Assembly (NCBI RefSeq): GCF_019393635.1
Contig: NC_057863.1
Span: 645,830,660-645,894,659 of the forward strand
Length of the DNA stretch: 64,000 nt
Direction: 5' to 3'
Origin: Dromiciops gliroides
Lineage: Eukaryota; Chordata; Mammalia; Microbiotheria; Microbiotheriidae
Part shown: positions 53,130-63,865 of the stretch, piece after piece
Numbering within the stretch: the stretch's first letter is position 1
Layout of the letters: each line of letters begins with the position of its first letter
Program-made: the position numbers and the translations under genes
Notes under the pieces: generated by a model
What the model was told of the DNA's origin: nothing
Seen by the model: the letters and a program-made list of their open reading frames with translations, nothing else
Databases searched by the model: none

Positions 53130-54512
53130 AGAAACTGAGGTCCAGAGATGAAGAAATACACACAAAACCCAGGTGATAAATACCTGAGTAGGGCTTGGGT
53201 CCTGGAGCTTCCTACTAAACCATTCTAAATGGGTTAGTTGGTTCCTCCAGACCACTTCTCCTCCCTCCCTATAATAGAATGAGGTCTAGGTAGAAAAGAG
53301 GACTTTGGTCGGACTAGGGTCCCTATCCAACTCTGGGAGCCTAGGATTTCCTTTGTCTCTCCCTCCTGCGGCTGGAGACACAGAATGCCCGAGTCCAATT
53401 CCTTGACAAGACCACGCAAGAAGACAACGTCTTTCTCAGGCCATCGCCTCTGCTGACTCACTGTCCCCAAGGGCTTCCTTTTCCCAGCTCCTCCGGAAAC
53501 CCCCCCACCCCTCCACTTACACACTAGGCACCAGGTTACTGAGGACACCCAGAGGAGAGAGTGCCCCCGGTTGCCCATCTGAGATGAGGGTATCTGGGCA
53601 TGTCAGCAACCTCAGCTGCCCCCCAAGTCTGTCTAGGGGATGGGGGAGGACTAAGATGTTTTGGGCCCACCCCAATCCTGGTCTTCCAAGGAAAGTGTCT
53701 GGGGTGGGGGCTGGCAGGGGGCCAGAGGCTACCAGGAAGCTGAGTATCAGACTTCCCAGCTTGAGGCATAGCCCCCTCCTCCCCCTGGGCCCATTAACTT
53801 GGATTCAGTGAGGCGCAGGAGCCAGGCTTCTCCTCTTTAGTTCTCCCGGTATCTCTTACAGAATCACCAAATATTATAAACTTGGAACTGAAATGTGAGG
53901 AGTAGAGAGGGACAAAATGTTAGAGATTCCAACTCATAGCAAGTGAAAAGAAGAGAGGACCAGGCTGGCTGAAGCTTATAATCAAAGGATCTTCAGGGAT
54001 TGGGATTCTAGGCTATTAGACACTATTAGACACTAATCGTCTCCTTTGAATCTTGGACTCTCAGAGATGCAAGGGGCTTTAGAGACCATCTCTGGCTCAG
54101 CCTCTCTATTTTATAGAGCGGGGAATTGAGGCCCAGAAGGGGGAGGGGCTGGTCTGCCGTCACACGCAGCTGGCAGTAGATCAGACCAGGAGGAGAGACC
54201 TCAGGTTTCTTGTCTGCCCACCATCTTCCCATTCACCTCAGTGAATGGAGAGTAAGGGTGACGAGCTGTCCTTTCCTGGGCTAAGGAGCTTCAAAGGGGA
54301 GGCCTAGAACTCCGTCCGAGGGGTGCTGGAAAGCTGCGAACCTTCAGTAGGCTCCTCGTTAATATTTTGCTGGTTTTTTTTGACAGTTCTTAGTTCCGCA
54401 CTGGATTTGCCGGGGGAGGCTGGGGGAGGTGCAGTGATGGGGTATGCGTACATAGACACAATACCCATTCTCGAGGTGGCCCTCTGACCAAGGATTTCTC
54501 AGCTAGGGGGTG

Positions 54513-54566
<54 letters not shown>

Positions 54567-55660
54567 TGGTGGTGGTGGGGGACCAAGACTTGCAGGTTCC
54601 CTCTCCCTTTCCCAAACCAGAGCTGTTGGTCTTCGGGCTAGTGACTGACTCCTTCTGAGCCCCATTTCTGCTGGAAGTTTGGGATGTCAGCTGGATGCAG
54701 AAGATAGGAAGGGAGGGAGGCAGCAAGCAGAGGGAGATAGGACTCTACTTGCAGACCAAGACTGTGGTACAATCTAGGGGCCGGAGGTCACTTGAGAGCC
54801 GCTGTCTCCCAGATTACTCTCTCCAGTGCAGGGAGGTATGTAACCTTATCTAGGGGGGCCCAGACACCCCTTGGATGCTTCTCTTCTGAGCACCCATCTG
54901 GTCTGTCTAGTCCAACCCCATCAGTTGACAGGGGAGGAAATGGAGGCTTGGAGAGGGATAAGCCTGTGCAAGAAGGGAGGGTGATGGTCCTAACCAAGGT
55001 CTCTTTGCTCTTAACCTGGGCTCATTCCCTTCTGCCCATCGAGAGAGGGATGTCTCGGGACCTGGGCAAACCAAGATCCCCACTACCCTGCCTCAGTCCT
55101 AGGGGGGATGAGAAAGTGAGTGGTGAGGGCACTGCAGATCTGTGCCCCAAATATTATTCTTGGAAACTCTGTCCCAGAGTATTGGCTTTCGTCCTGGGAG
55201 ACATGAAAAGAAATGGGGCGGGGTGGGGCGGGAGGGTGGGAGGGGGAGAGGTACTTTGGGACTTCTATGGAAGCCTCCACTCTTCTCCCCAGGAAAACTG
55301 GTGCCCAAAATCTATCCCAGCTGCGACCTCTTCTCCTCCGGCAGCTCTCTCCTCTCCTCCGAGTACTTAGCTGGAGGAAATCAAGATTCTCTCCCTGACT
55401 CCCTCCCCAGCTTGGGGTGAAAGGGGCTGAGAGAGCTCATGGCCCCTGGAAAACATTAACTCGGAAAGGCATTTCCTGGTTATTTCCCAACTCCTGGACA
55501 GCATCCTCACCCCCAGGACCAGAGCCCAGAAGAGAGCCGGGAGTCCTGACCTCCCTTCTCCTCAGTCACCCCCTTTGGATTGGTCAGTCTTATCCCAGAA
55601 AAGAATCGCTGGCTGCTGTTGTCCTAGAGGCTGTTCGCTCTGGGATTGGAAGTTCCCCTA
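53130..55660. other. Repeat-poor 5' flank of PTGIR
   Basis: Mostly unique GC-rich DNA with a MIR-like minus relic (about 54050-54205) and (TG)n at 54516-54565. A PTGIR 5' UTR exon and promoter may lie here or in the purine-rich block, but none could be defined. Confidence 0.5.
54516..54565 (+). repeat. (TG)n microsatellite
   Basis: About 25 dinucleotides. Confidence 0.96.
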
Positions 55661-56528
55661 GGCTAGGATGGGGGCGGGGAGGGGGGAGGACAGGAGGAGG
55701 CAGGGCTCTGGGGGGACAGGGAGAAAGGAAGGGAAAGTGGGATGGAAGGAGGAGAGGGAGAAAGCTGGGCTGTTGAGCCAGACACGGGAGAGATGTGGAT
55801 GTACAGGTGCTGGAGATGGAGAGTGGCGACATGGGGGGGGGGGGAAGGGGAGAGACACGGAAGGAGGGACAGAGAGACGAGGTCAGCCGGTGCCAGAGAG
55901 GGGGAGAGAGTGAAAGGGTGAGGCAAAGAGTGGAAAGATGGAGTTGTGGAGGAGCGACAGCTGTGGGCTGGGGAGTTAGAAAGAAATAAACTTGGTGGGA
56001 GAGAGAAGTGCGGGGTCAGAGATGGAGGAGAGACAAGAGTTTGGGGGAAATGACAGAAATGCAGAGGAGAGGCGGGGGAGGGAGCAGTGGAGGGAGTGAG
56101 CTGGATGGGGATGATGGGGGGGAGCAGAGGAAGGTGGAGGGAGGGAGGGAGGAAGATAGGGCGGAGGCAGAGAGGAAGCAAAAACGCAGTGGTGGGGAGT
56201 AGATCAAGTGAGATGGGGAGTGAGGGAGGGAGAAAGGAAGGGTGTATATGAAAACAAGGGGCAAACCCAGAGCTCAGAGACAGAGAAGAGGCAGCCAGGG
56301 AGCCAAAGGGGGGAGAGAGACAACGAGAAAGAGACGGAGGCCGAGGCGGTTTCATAAAATAGATATAACATGAATCAAGACCAAAGAAGAAGAGAAGATA
56401 GCTCCACAGAGAGATGAGGAGAGGCAGAAATTGTGAGAGGTTGTGAAAGGTGTGTGTGGGGGGGGGGGGGGAGAGAGACAGAGACAGAAGAGAGAGAGGG
56501 GAGAGAGACAGAGAGACAGAGAGAAGGG

Positions 56529-56603
<75 letters not shown>

Positions 56604-56640
56604 GAGGGAGGAGGGAGGGGAGGTGCATACAGAACCTAGA
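55660..56640 (+). repeat. Purine-rich tract upstream of PTGIR, with (GA)n core
   Basis: Nearly 1 kb dominated by GGAGAG, GGGAGA and GACAGAGA words. An essentially pure GA run lies at about 56528-56597. The complementary strand shows a spurious 332-residue ORF (55663-56661). Confidence 0.85.
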
Positions 56641-56912
56641 GAGGGAGCAGACAGATAACACACAGGGAGAGTTGAGTCAGTCAGAGCAGATCATGGGGAG
56701 CTGAAGACCTTCTGCAGAAATGTTGGGAGAGAGGTGATGGTGATCTCAGGGAGGGAAGTGTGAGCATCCAGAGAGCAAAGAAGAGGGAGTGGGTTGAAGG
56801 GTGCGGTTGGTGGGAAGGCCCCAGAGCGACTGCTGCCCCCTTTGCTGCCTCTTGAAGAACCCTTGCCCCTGGGGCCCTCAGCCCTGAGGCAGGCAGCCTC
56901 CGGCCCTTCCAG

Positions 56913-57703
56913 GGATGCCTGAGCTGTGTGAGAACCTCACCTACGTCCAGGGCAATGGTGGTCCAGTGACCAGCACGCTGATGTTTCTGGCTGGGGTGGT
57001 TGGCAACGGACTGGCCCTGGGCATCCTGGCTGCCCACCGGCGGGTGCTGCGGGCTCGCTCCTCTGCCTTCACTGTGCTGGTTACGGGACTGGCGGGCACT
57101 GACCTGCTGGGCACATGCTTCCTGAGCCCTGCTGTCTTTGTGGCCTATGCCCAGAACAGCTCTCTCCTGGGGCTGGCCCAGGGGCCGGGGCTGTGCCACT
57201 GCTTTGCCTTCGCCATGACCTTCTTTGGCCTGGCATCCACTCTCATCCTCTGTGCCATGGCGGTGGAGAGATGCCTAGCCCTCAGCCACCCCTACCGCTA
57301 TGCGCAGCTCAATGGACGTCGCTATGCCAAGCTGGCCCTCCCTGCTATCTACACCTTCTGTGCTCTGTTCTGCTCCTTGCCCTTTCTGGGGCTGGGCCGG
57401 CACCAACAGTACTGCCCGGGGAGCTGGTGCTTCATCCAGATGCGTTCCGAGGAGGCTGCTGTGCAGGCCTTTTCTCTGGCCTACGCCACCCTGGTGGGAC
57501 TGCTTGTGGGGGCCATCATCCTATGTAACGGCTCCGTCACCCTGAGCTTGTGCCGAATGTACCGGGAGCAGCGACGGCGGAGAGGTTCCCTGGCACCCGG
57601 GCGAGCTGGGCCAGGGTCCAGGGAGGGCGAGGACGAAGTGGATCACCTGATTCTGCTGGCCCTCATGACCGGTATCCTGGCCATCTGTTCGCTGCCTCTC
57701 ACG
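56913..57703 (+). CDS. PTGIR: PTGIR coding exon carrying TM1-TM6
   Basis: The CTTCCAG acceptor lies just 2 nt before ATG at 56915, so an upstream 5' UTR exon is expected but was not located. It gives 263 codons to CSLPLT and the donor ACG|GTGAGA, phase 0. Confidence 0.95.
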
Positions 57704-58952
57704 GTGAGACCCCCTACGGAAGGTTAAAGTGGGAAGAGGTCAGGAGGGGGCAGGGGCTTCCATGCCTGCTCTCCGTTTCGGGGCTGACTGGGCTTCCCGG
57801 CCACTTCCCTGCACTTTGACCACGGACAAAGCCTTTGCTACTCTGGCCTCCCCACCTACAAAACGAGAGATGACCTTAAAGGTCCCTTTCAGGCATGACT
57901 TCCTATGGATTGGATTCTCTGTCACCTTCTAGACCCTCTCTCCCTCTTGTGTCCTCACAGAGACATCTGTCGCTCCCTAGCCTTGAGGTAGCTCACCTGG
58001 GTCTCTCCTTTGGATCCGGCCCCTGGCATGCCTTGTGATGGTGGGGAAAACATCCCCAGCTTTCTGCTCCCCACTTTCTTCATCAAAAGGGGTGGTGGTG
58101 GTGAATGCCAGACAATTTGCTTAGGGGAGCAGGTGGGAGATCTCTGAAGTGCCAGACAGCCCTGGCTGGGGTTCTGCCCTCACCCACATGGCGTACTGCT
58201 CTCCTCAGTGTCCAGCAAACCTTAGGGTGGGGTGGAAAGCCCCTTAGGAGACCAGGCTCACCCCCTATCCTGTATCACCCAGCTCTTCTCGGTGTGGTTT
58301 CCCTTCTTCCCTTTTAGTTTCTTTATTTTTTCTTATCTTATTGCTGCTCCCCCACCTCTTGTTCCCCTCTCCTCCAGGAGTGGGAGTGTGGGAGCCACGG
58401 GGGTGGGGCAGAGAGAAGGCAGAGAGAAGGCAGAGAGAGGAAGTATCTGATGGTTTTAGTCAGAAGACCTGGGTAATTTTTTTTTTTTTTTGTAATTCTC
58501 TGTCCTCGTGACCTTTGGGTAAATGACTTCAGCCCTCTGCCTCACTTTCTTTAGCTCAGGATGCTGTGGGCTGCCTGGGTTTGACTCCTGGATCAGGAGG
58601 AGATGGGGAGAACTGGGTCCCCAAAAGACAGCTTGAGAGACAGTGGGGAGCAGGAGGTCTGATGCCCGGGTGTCCTTCGTCCCATTAACCTGCTCCCCGT
58701 CCCTCCTCCTTCCCCCAGATTCGTGGCTTCAGGCAAGCCATCAGACCTGACCCCAAGGACCTAGGAGACCTTATTGCCTTCAGATTCAGTGCCTTCAACC
58801 CCATCCTGGATCCCTGGGTCTTCATCCTCTTCAGAAAGGCCGTCTTCCGAAGGCTCCGGCATGTGTGCTGTTGTCTCCGCCGGGCCCCACCCATGGGGCC
58901 ACCAGCTGTTAAGGTCCACAATTTCCCCTTTCCTGACACAACCCAGGGATGA
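56913..58952 (+). CDS. PTGIR: PTGIR, prostacyclin (IP) receptor (gene span, two coding exons)
   Basis: A class A GPCR for prostacyclin that couples to Gs and raises cAMP in platelets and vascular smooth muscle. It is recognised by near-continuous identity to the human receptor. The 340-residue protein has N-glycosylation sites at Asn7 (NLT) and Asn81 (NSS), paired cysteines at 5/167 and 94/172, ERC (118-120) in place of DRY, the prostanoid signature PGSWCF in loop 2 (169-173), EDEVDHLILLALM at TM6, Arg285 in TM7 and DPWVF (294-298). The coding intron falls at the end of TM6, the known prostanoid-receptor position. Cysteines 313-315 match the palmitoylated human cluster. It is about 45 residues shorter than the human receptor and lacks the C-terminal CaaX box, because TGA at 58950-58952 ends the frame early. 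There is no canonical AATAAA within 1 kb downstream. Confidence 0.96.
57704..58718 (+). other. PTGIR: PTGIR intron after TM6
   Basis: A 1.0-kb GT-AG intron in phase 0. It contains a MIR-like relic (about 57812-57925), a T-rich tract near 58470-58490 and otherwise unremarkable sequence. Confidence 0.9.
58719..58952 (+). CDS. PTGIR: PTGIR terminal coding exon carrying TM7 and tail
   Basis: The acceptor is TTCCCCCAG. The exon runs 77 codons from IRGFRQAIRPDPKDLGD through TM7 and DPWVFILFRKAVF to FPDTTQG and TGA. The CCC cluster after TM7 is kept. Confidence 0.94.
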   Translation: MRGFRQAIRPDPKDLGDLIAFRFSAFNPILDPWVFILFRKAVFRRLRHVCCCLRRAPPMGPPAVKVHNFPFPDTTQG

Positions 58953-60740
58953 GACACCAGGCACCTGTCCTTGTTTGACCCCCCAGTCTCTGTTGGCCAT
59001 CTCAGCTCCTGCCAGGCTGGGGGGGGGCTCAGTGGGATATGGGTGGAAGGACAGATTGTCAGTCCTTGCAGGTCCTCCTCCAAGCAATCCCCCCAAGCCA
59101 CCAAAATCTCCAACTCTCCATTTCGTCTGCGTGACTCTGGCCAAGTCCCTGTCCCATTTTACGGTTTTCTCATGAGTAAAACAAAGGGATTACAATAGTT
59201 TGCAAGGACCCTTCCTGCTTCCAAAGTGGATGAAATGCTCAGGGCCACAGGCGGCTGTCTGGGTGGGGCTCAGCCACCGGAGAGGGGCAGAGGGGACAGA
59301 TGCATCTGCCGTCTTTAGTGTCAGCCCAGGAACCCTGACATCTGGCTTGTCAGAGTCTCCCCAATCCTCCCACCTCAGGCGTCACCCCAGCACTCCTCTA
59401 GGATCGCCCCATCAAGTAGCTGCCCCTATAAAGTCCAGACAAGGGAAAAAGGAAAAAAAGTATCTTGGAACCTAGAAAGAATAGTGATCTCAAAATAACC
59501 AGGCTCTGCGCTCCCTTGGCCCGGCTCAGCCCAGCCCAGCCCAGCCCTTCGTCTCCCATCTATATCACTGTCTAAATATTTGGAAAGCAGCAAAGTTCTC
59601 AGTGGCTTCTGTATCCTCAATGTGAATTCCCCAGCTTTGGTCCCTGTCTCCTCTTCCTTCCCCAGTGGTGGGCCTCAACCTCTCAGCAAGATGGGAGACC
59701 TCGGGATCTCAAGGGCTTCTCTTCCCATCAGACAAGCTGCCCCTCCCAGTTCCCCCTCAAAGAGTCATGTCATGTAGTCCTCCCCTGCCCTAGTCCCTAA
59801 GTTCCCCCCGCCAAGATGAAGTGCCCCAAGGGTAAAGGAATGTCTAGGGAGATGAGGAAGAGGATGGAGCTGGGTTGGTGGAATGGGGAAGGAGTAAGCT
59901 GATGGGCATGGCAGGGATGAAGAGGGGAACGGTAGAGTTCAAGAAGAAAAACGGTGTTGGTGGCAACATTGGTGGTGGGGAAGGCAGGGAGGGTAGCTGG
60001 CAGACAGTCCTGGAGACACGTTTCCCATCCAAATGTTGGGAAACGGCCAAGAGTCGTAAAGCACCATGCCAAATGAACGAGCACTGCAAAGCTTCCTATT
60101 TACAGGGCAAAACCCCCAGGGTCTCAGAACACTCAATTTCTCCCTGTCCATCGATGAGCCCTGGAGGGATGGAGGTGGAGAATAAGTTAGAACCTGGGGT
60201 CTTCCTACCCCCAAACCCTTCTAACCCTCCAGTCCTCTTCCCTGAGTTCCCAGTCCAGTGCCGGTTCCTCTGCGTGCCTTTGGGAATGGGGTGGGGGGTC
60301 AAAGAGGCACAGCCCCTAATCAGGGGCACCAGAGGGAATGAATGATGAATTGGCATCTTGGCTAGAGGGTGAGCAGAAAAAAACAGCTTGACAGACGAAT
60401 CCCACTTCCCTTTTCCTGACCATGTGGGCCCCACCCTCCATGAAGGGCTGGTTGGGCTCAGCACATTCTGTCATGCAGTCCAGGCAGCAGGATCCTGCAG
60501 GACAGGCTTCCTTTTGGCTACTAGGGTTAGGGTTAGGCCTCCTTGACCGGCAGAGTTCAACTCTGGACTTGGGGTCTGGGTGTGAAGAAAAGAGGATGCC
60601 CCCGACCCCTCCGGGTGACTTCTTAGCCTAGGGTGGGACCCGGCAGCACAGTGGAGGCAGGGGATCCTGATGGTAGGACTGGAAGGGTTCCAGATCAGTG
60701 GAGTTGAAAGGACTCCCTACCAAGAGCCAGAAAGTGAGGG
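58953..60740. other. PTGIR 3' flank
   Basis: Unique DNA. The PTGIR 3' UTR begins here. Only variant poly(A) hexamers (AGTAAA at 59175-59180, TATAAA near 59428) are visible, so its end is not defined. CALM3, expected next by synteny, was not recognised. Confidence 0.4.
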
Positions 60741-60744
60741 CTGA

Positions 60745-60890
60745 GTCTTTTTGCTGCTAATTCGTCTACCACATGTGTGACCTTGGACAAGTCACTTTTC
60801 CTTTGTGTGGTTGGACTAGGTATCTATGAAGGTCCCAAAGTCACAGAGCTTTATAGCTAGATGGAACCTTAGAAGACATAGCAGATATCG
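60745..60890 (+). mobile_element. MIR/Ther-type relic leading into the minisatellite
   Basis: CCACATGTGTGACCTTGGAC, then AGAGCTTTATAGCTAGATGG and GAACCTTAGAAGACAT. The last part resembles the minisatellite unit and may be its source. Confidence 0.55.
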
Positions 60891-61345
60891 GAATAGGGAA
60901 CAGGGAATGCCAGAGCTGGGAGGGCCCTTAGAACAGGGGATGTCAGAGCTGGGAGGAACCTTAGAATATGCACTGTCAGGGCTGGGAGGGGCCTTAGAAC
61001 AGGGAATGTAAGAACTGGATAGGCCTTGGAACAGGGAATGCCAGAGCTGGGAGGGCCCTTAGAAGAGGGAATGTCAGAGCTGGGAGGAACCTTAGAATAG
61101 GAACTGTCAGGGCTGGGAGGAGCCCTAGAACAGGGAATGCCAGAGCTGGGAGGGTCCTTAGAAGAGGGAATGTCAGAGCTGGGAGGAGCCTTAGAACAAG
61201 GAATGTCAGAGCTGGAAAGGACTTTAGAACAGGGAATGCTAGAGTTAGGGTTAGGGTTAGCTGGGAGGGCCTTAGAACAGGGAGTGTCAGATCTGGAGGG
61301 GTCTTAGGACAGGGAATGCTAGAGTTGGGAGGGGCCTTAGAATAT
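60890..61345 (+). repeat. 33-bp minisatellite, array 2
   Basis: About 13 variable units of GGGAATGYCAGAGCTGGGAG...CTTAGAACA, the same unit as the array at 589-955. A TTAGGG-type run interrupts it near 61243-61260. Confidence 0.88.
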
Positions 61346-61349
61346 CACT

Positions 61350-61510
61350 TATGTTCAGCCTTTTCAGTACTGGACATGGTGTCATGAAGATCTGGACTCA
61401 AACCCCACCTCTAAGATGTATCAGTCATGTGACCCTAGATAAATCATGTAACCTCTGACCCTCTTTGCTCATCTGTAAAACTGGGGATAATAATTCCATG
61501 TGGTTCCTAC
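61350..61510 (+). mobile_element. MIR-like SINE relic
   Basis: AGATCTGGACTCAAACCCCA, GTCATGTGACCCTAGATAAA and GCTCATCTGTAAAACTGGGG. Confidence 0.75.
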
Positions 61511-62015
61511 ATCCTCACACTGGGGGAGGGGTGGGATGGTGGTCAGCCAGGAGGCGCATCCAGGGGCCGCCCTCTGTGTCAGGCTGCGTGTTGGCCGACA
61601 AGTCTCCTCTATCACATGAGGTCCCCTCCTTCCCCTCCGGTGCCTCGGCTTGGACTTGTCAGATGAGGGTGCACTGGGTGTTCTCTTAAGGCCCCCTCCA
61701 AGTTTGACCTGCTGGGGGTGTAAGTTGGGGAGCGATGAAGAAGATGATGGATGGGTAAGGGGAGGCTGAGTCTCAAAGCCTTTCCATTGGAGAGGAAGTC
61801 CTGGTAGGCATGAATCACAGGGCCTCCATCAGAGCTGGGCTAAGGGAGGAGGGAGGGAAGGGATCTCGAACAGAGGGAGGGTGAGTGTCAAAGCCCACCT
61901 GCCTGAAGCTTTTGGGGATGGCACTGGAGGCTGCCAGGGGGGCATAGAATTGGGTGGGAGCTGACTGGGGAGGGCAGGCCTGGGAAGCGCACTCCGGGAG
62001 GCGACGGAGCGGGGA
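61510..62015. other. Intergenic DNA, nothing recognised
   Basis: GC-rich unique sequence; no exon supported on either strand. Confidence 0.4.
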
Positions 62016-62019
62016 TACT

Positions 62020-62200
62020 GGGCAGGTAGCACAGGTTCTGGAGTCAGGGTGCCGAGTTCAAATCCCACCTTGGACACTATGTGTGTGAGACTTCAGGCAA
62101 GTACTCTACCTCCCTGGGTCTGTTTGCTCATCTGTACAGTGAGGAGGGGTGAGAGCTAGCTGGCCTCTGAGGTCCCTTCTAGCTCCAGGATCCTAAGAGA
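62020..62200 (+). mobile_element. MIR-like SINE relic
   Basis: CACAGGTTCTGGAGTCAGGG, GAGTTCAAATCCCACCTTGG and GCTCATCTGTACAGTGAGG. Confidence 0.7.
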
Positions 62201-63190
62201 GGGGGAAGCTGTGGACAGACCATTCATTTACAGTCCTATTCAGGGCCTCTTCCAGTGCGGCCCCTTTCTGGGCCCCGGGGTGTTCATTTGTCCCATACAG
62301 AAACCCAATGAGAGCTGACTTCCCAACCCATGGCTCATTCTGGGAGCCCCAGTGACTAAAGAAGGATGACTGGGCCGGGACTTTCTCAATCAATGGCTAC
62401 CAATCACACAATCGTCATAGGGGTGGGCGGGAGTTGTGCAAGAGATTCTCTGGCGCCACAAAGAGGCCTTTCAGGCCCCAGATCCTGGGCGGCTGCCGCC
62501 CCCTTCTGGCTACACGGAGACCCTCACAGGCTGCAAGCCCATCCGCCAAGCGCTGCACTCCTCCTGCCCAGGGACCCTTCCCACCACACTTGAGGCACCC
62601 ACCCTCACAAGCTATTTAACTTCCGTCTTGTTTGAGGAAGGGGCGACATGGCCACCGTCAGGGCACTTGTGCTCCCTCTCTGTAAAACGGGGGCTGCATC
62701 TTGGCTCTGACCCCCCTCCAACTTCAGCATGGGAGTCATAACCTTCCAGACGCTCGCCCCAAACATCTGCCTCTGGTCCGTCTCCAGCTCCTAGTTATCC
62801 CTCTGTGCACACACATCCTTCCTCGTGGACTGGGGCCCTGGAGACCTCCCCCCTATATTTGTACGTTCAGCTCCTCCCGGCCCCGGCCCACACCTGCCCA
62901 CCGCTCCCAGGCTCTAAGGCCCCCTAGGCAGCAATTCTGGGAGGTTTGCATGTCTGGGGTGAAGGACTCTGTAGTCTGTAGCCAAGCTAGGTTCCCCCAG
63001 CATCCTTCACTTCTCCCATGGCCAGAGGCCTTCCTGCATCTCTCACAGTTTGCCTTGTCCTTCATCTGAGAAGCAAACAACTCCCACTCTGGCTTCCTGT
63101 GGCAAAAAGGCCAACTGGCCTTCTCAGGGCTGTTTCCCTCTGTGAGAGAAGGGAGTGGGGCCAGGTGGTCCCTGGGGTCCCTCTAAGAAG
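62200..63190. other. Intergenic DNA, nothing recognised
   Basis: Unique GC-rich sequence. No coding frame with recognisable homology. Confidence 0.4.
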
Positions 63191-63194
63191 CACG

Positions 63195-63340
63195 AATGCT
63201 GGGTGAATGCTGGCCTTGGTGTCAGGCTCTACCTTACTAGCTCTGGGACCTGGAGCTCTGTTATCTCAACAGCATTTAGGGGAATTTGACTAATGACCTC
63301 TGAAGTCCCTTCCAGATCTCAACCTCTTCCCTGGAAGGAG
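63195..63340 (+). mobile_element. MIR-like SINE relic
   Basis: GCCTTGGTGTCAGGCTCTAC, TACTAGCTCTGGGACCTGG and GTCCCTTCCAGATCTCAA. Confidence 0.5.
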
Positions 63341-63639
63341 CCTTTCAACATTTGGGCCTCTCCAATGTTTAAATCTACCCCCATCCACACTGCCTTCAGC
63401 TACTCTCGTCTGCCAGGTCCGGCCCTCACCAACTCACCCCCCTTCTCCTGAAGCCCACCTGGCTTGAGCCCTGCCCATTCCTCCCAGTGACAGAACAAGG
63501 ACTAGACATTCCTAGATCCATCCCCAACTTGTCTGAATTGTGGACACACCCCTGCCCCTGAGAGGGGAAGGGGACTCCTGGTCCAGCTTTTCCCCTATCC
63601 TAGTAGCATCTTTGCCTCTTGTCTCAGATGTCACCATTT

Positions 63640-63865
63640 CATCCCCTTCCTGCTGCCAGGGTGCCCTTTACCAACCCCTATCTACATCCAACTAGTCCCT
63701 CAGGTTTCAGCTCATGCTGGGCAGCTGTCCCTGCTGACCCCTCACTGGACACAATTCCATACTGGAGCAATTCTGCCATCAAACCCTGCACTGCATTTCT
63801 GTGGTTTCCCTAAGGTGCCTCACACAGGGGTCTGAGCAGTAAGGGTTCAATAAACACCCGACACA
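63640..63865 (+). mobile_element. Probable L2 3' end
   Basis: TTTCAGCTCATGCTGGGCAG, then TGGTTTCCCTAAGGTGCCTC and AGTAAGGGTTCAATAAACAC resemble the L2 3' terminus. Confidence 0.45.

Noticed and set aside
33651-53578. Many short frames with RQLGLSDLPRVTQLVSVKC-like peptides
   Set aside because: These are the antisense of short SINE copies. Their similarity reflects repeat identity, not a gene family.
55663-56661. 332-residue open frame on the minus strand
   Set aside because: It is the complement of the purine-rich tract; the SLSLSL run comes from (GA)n.
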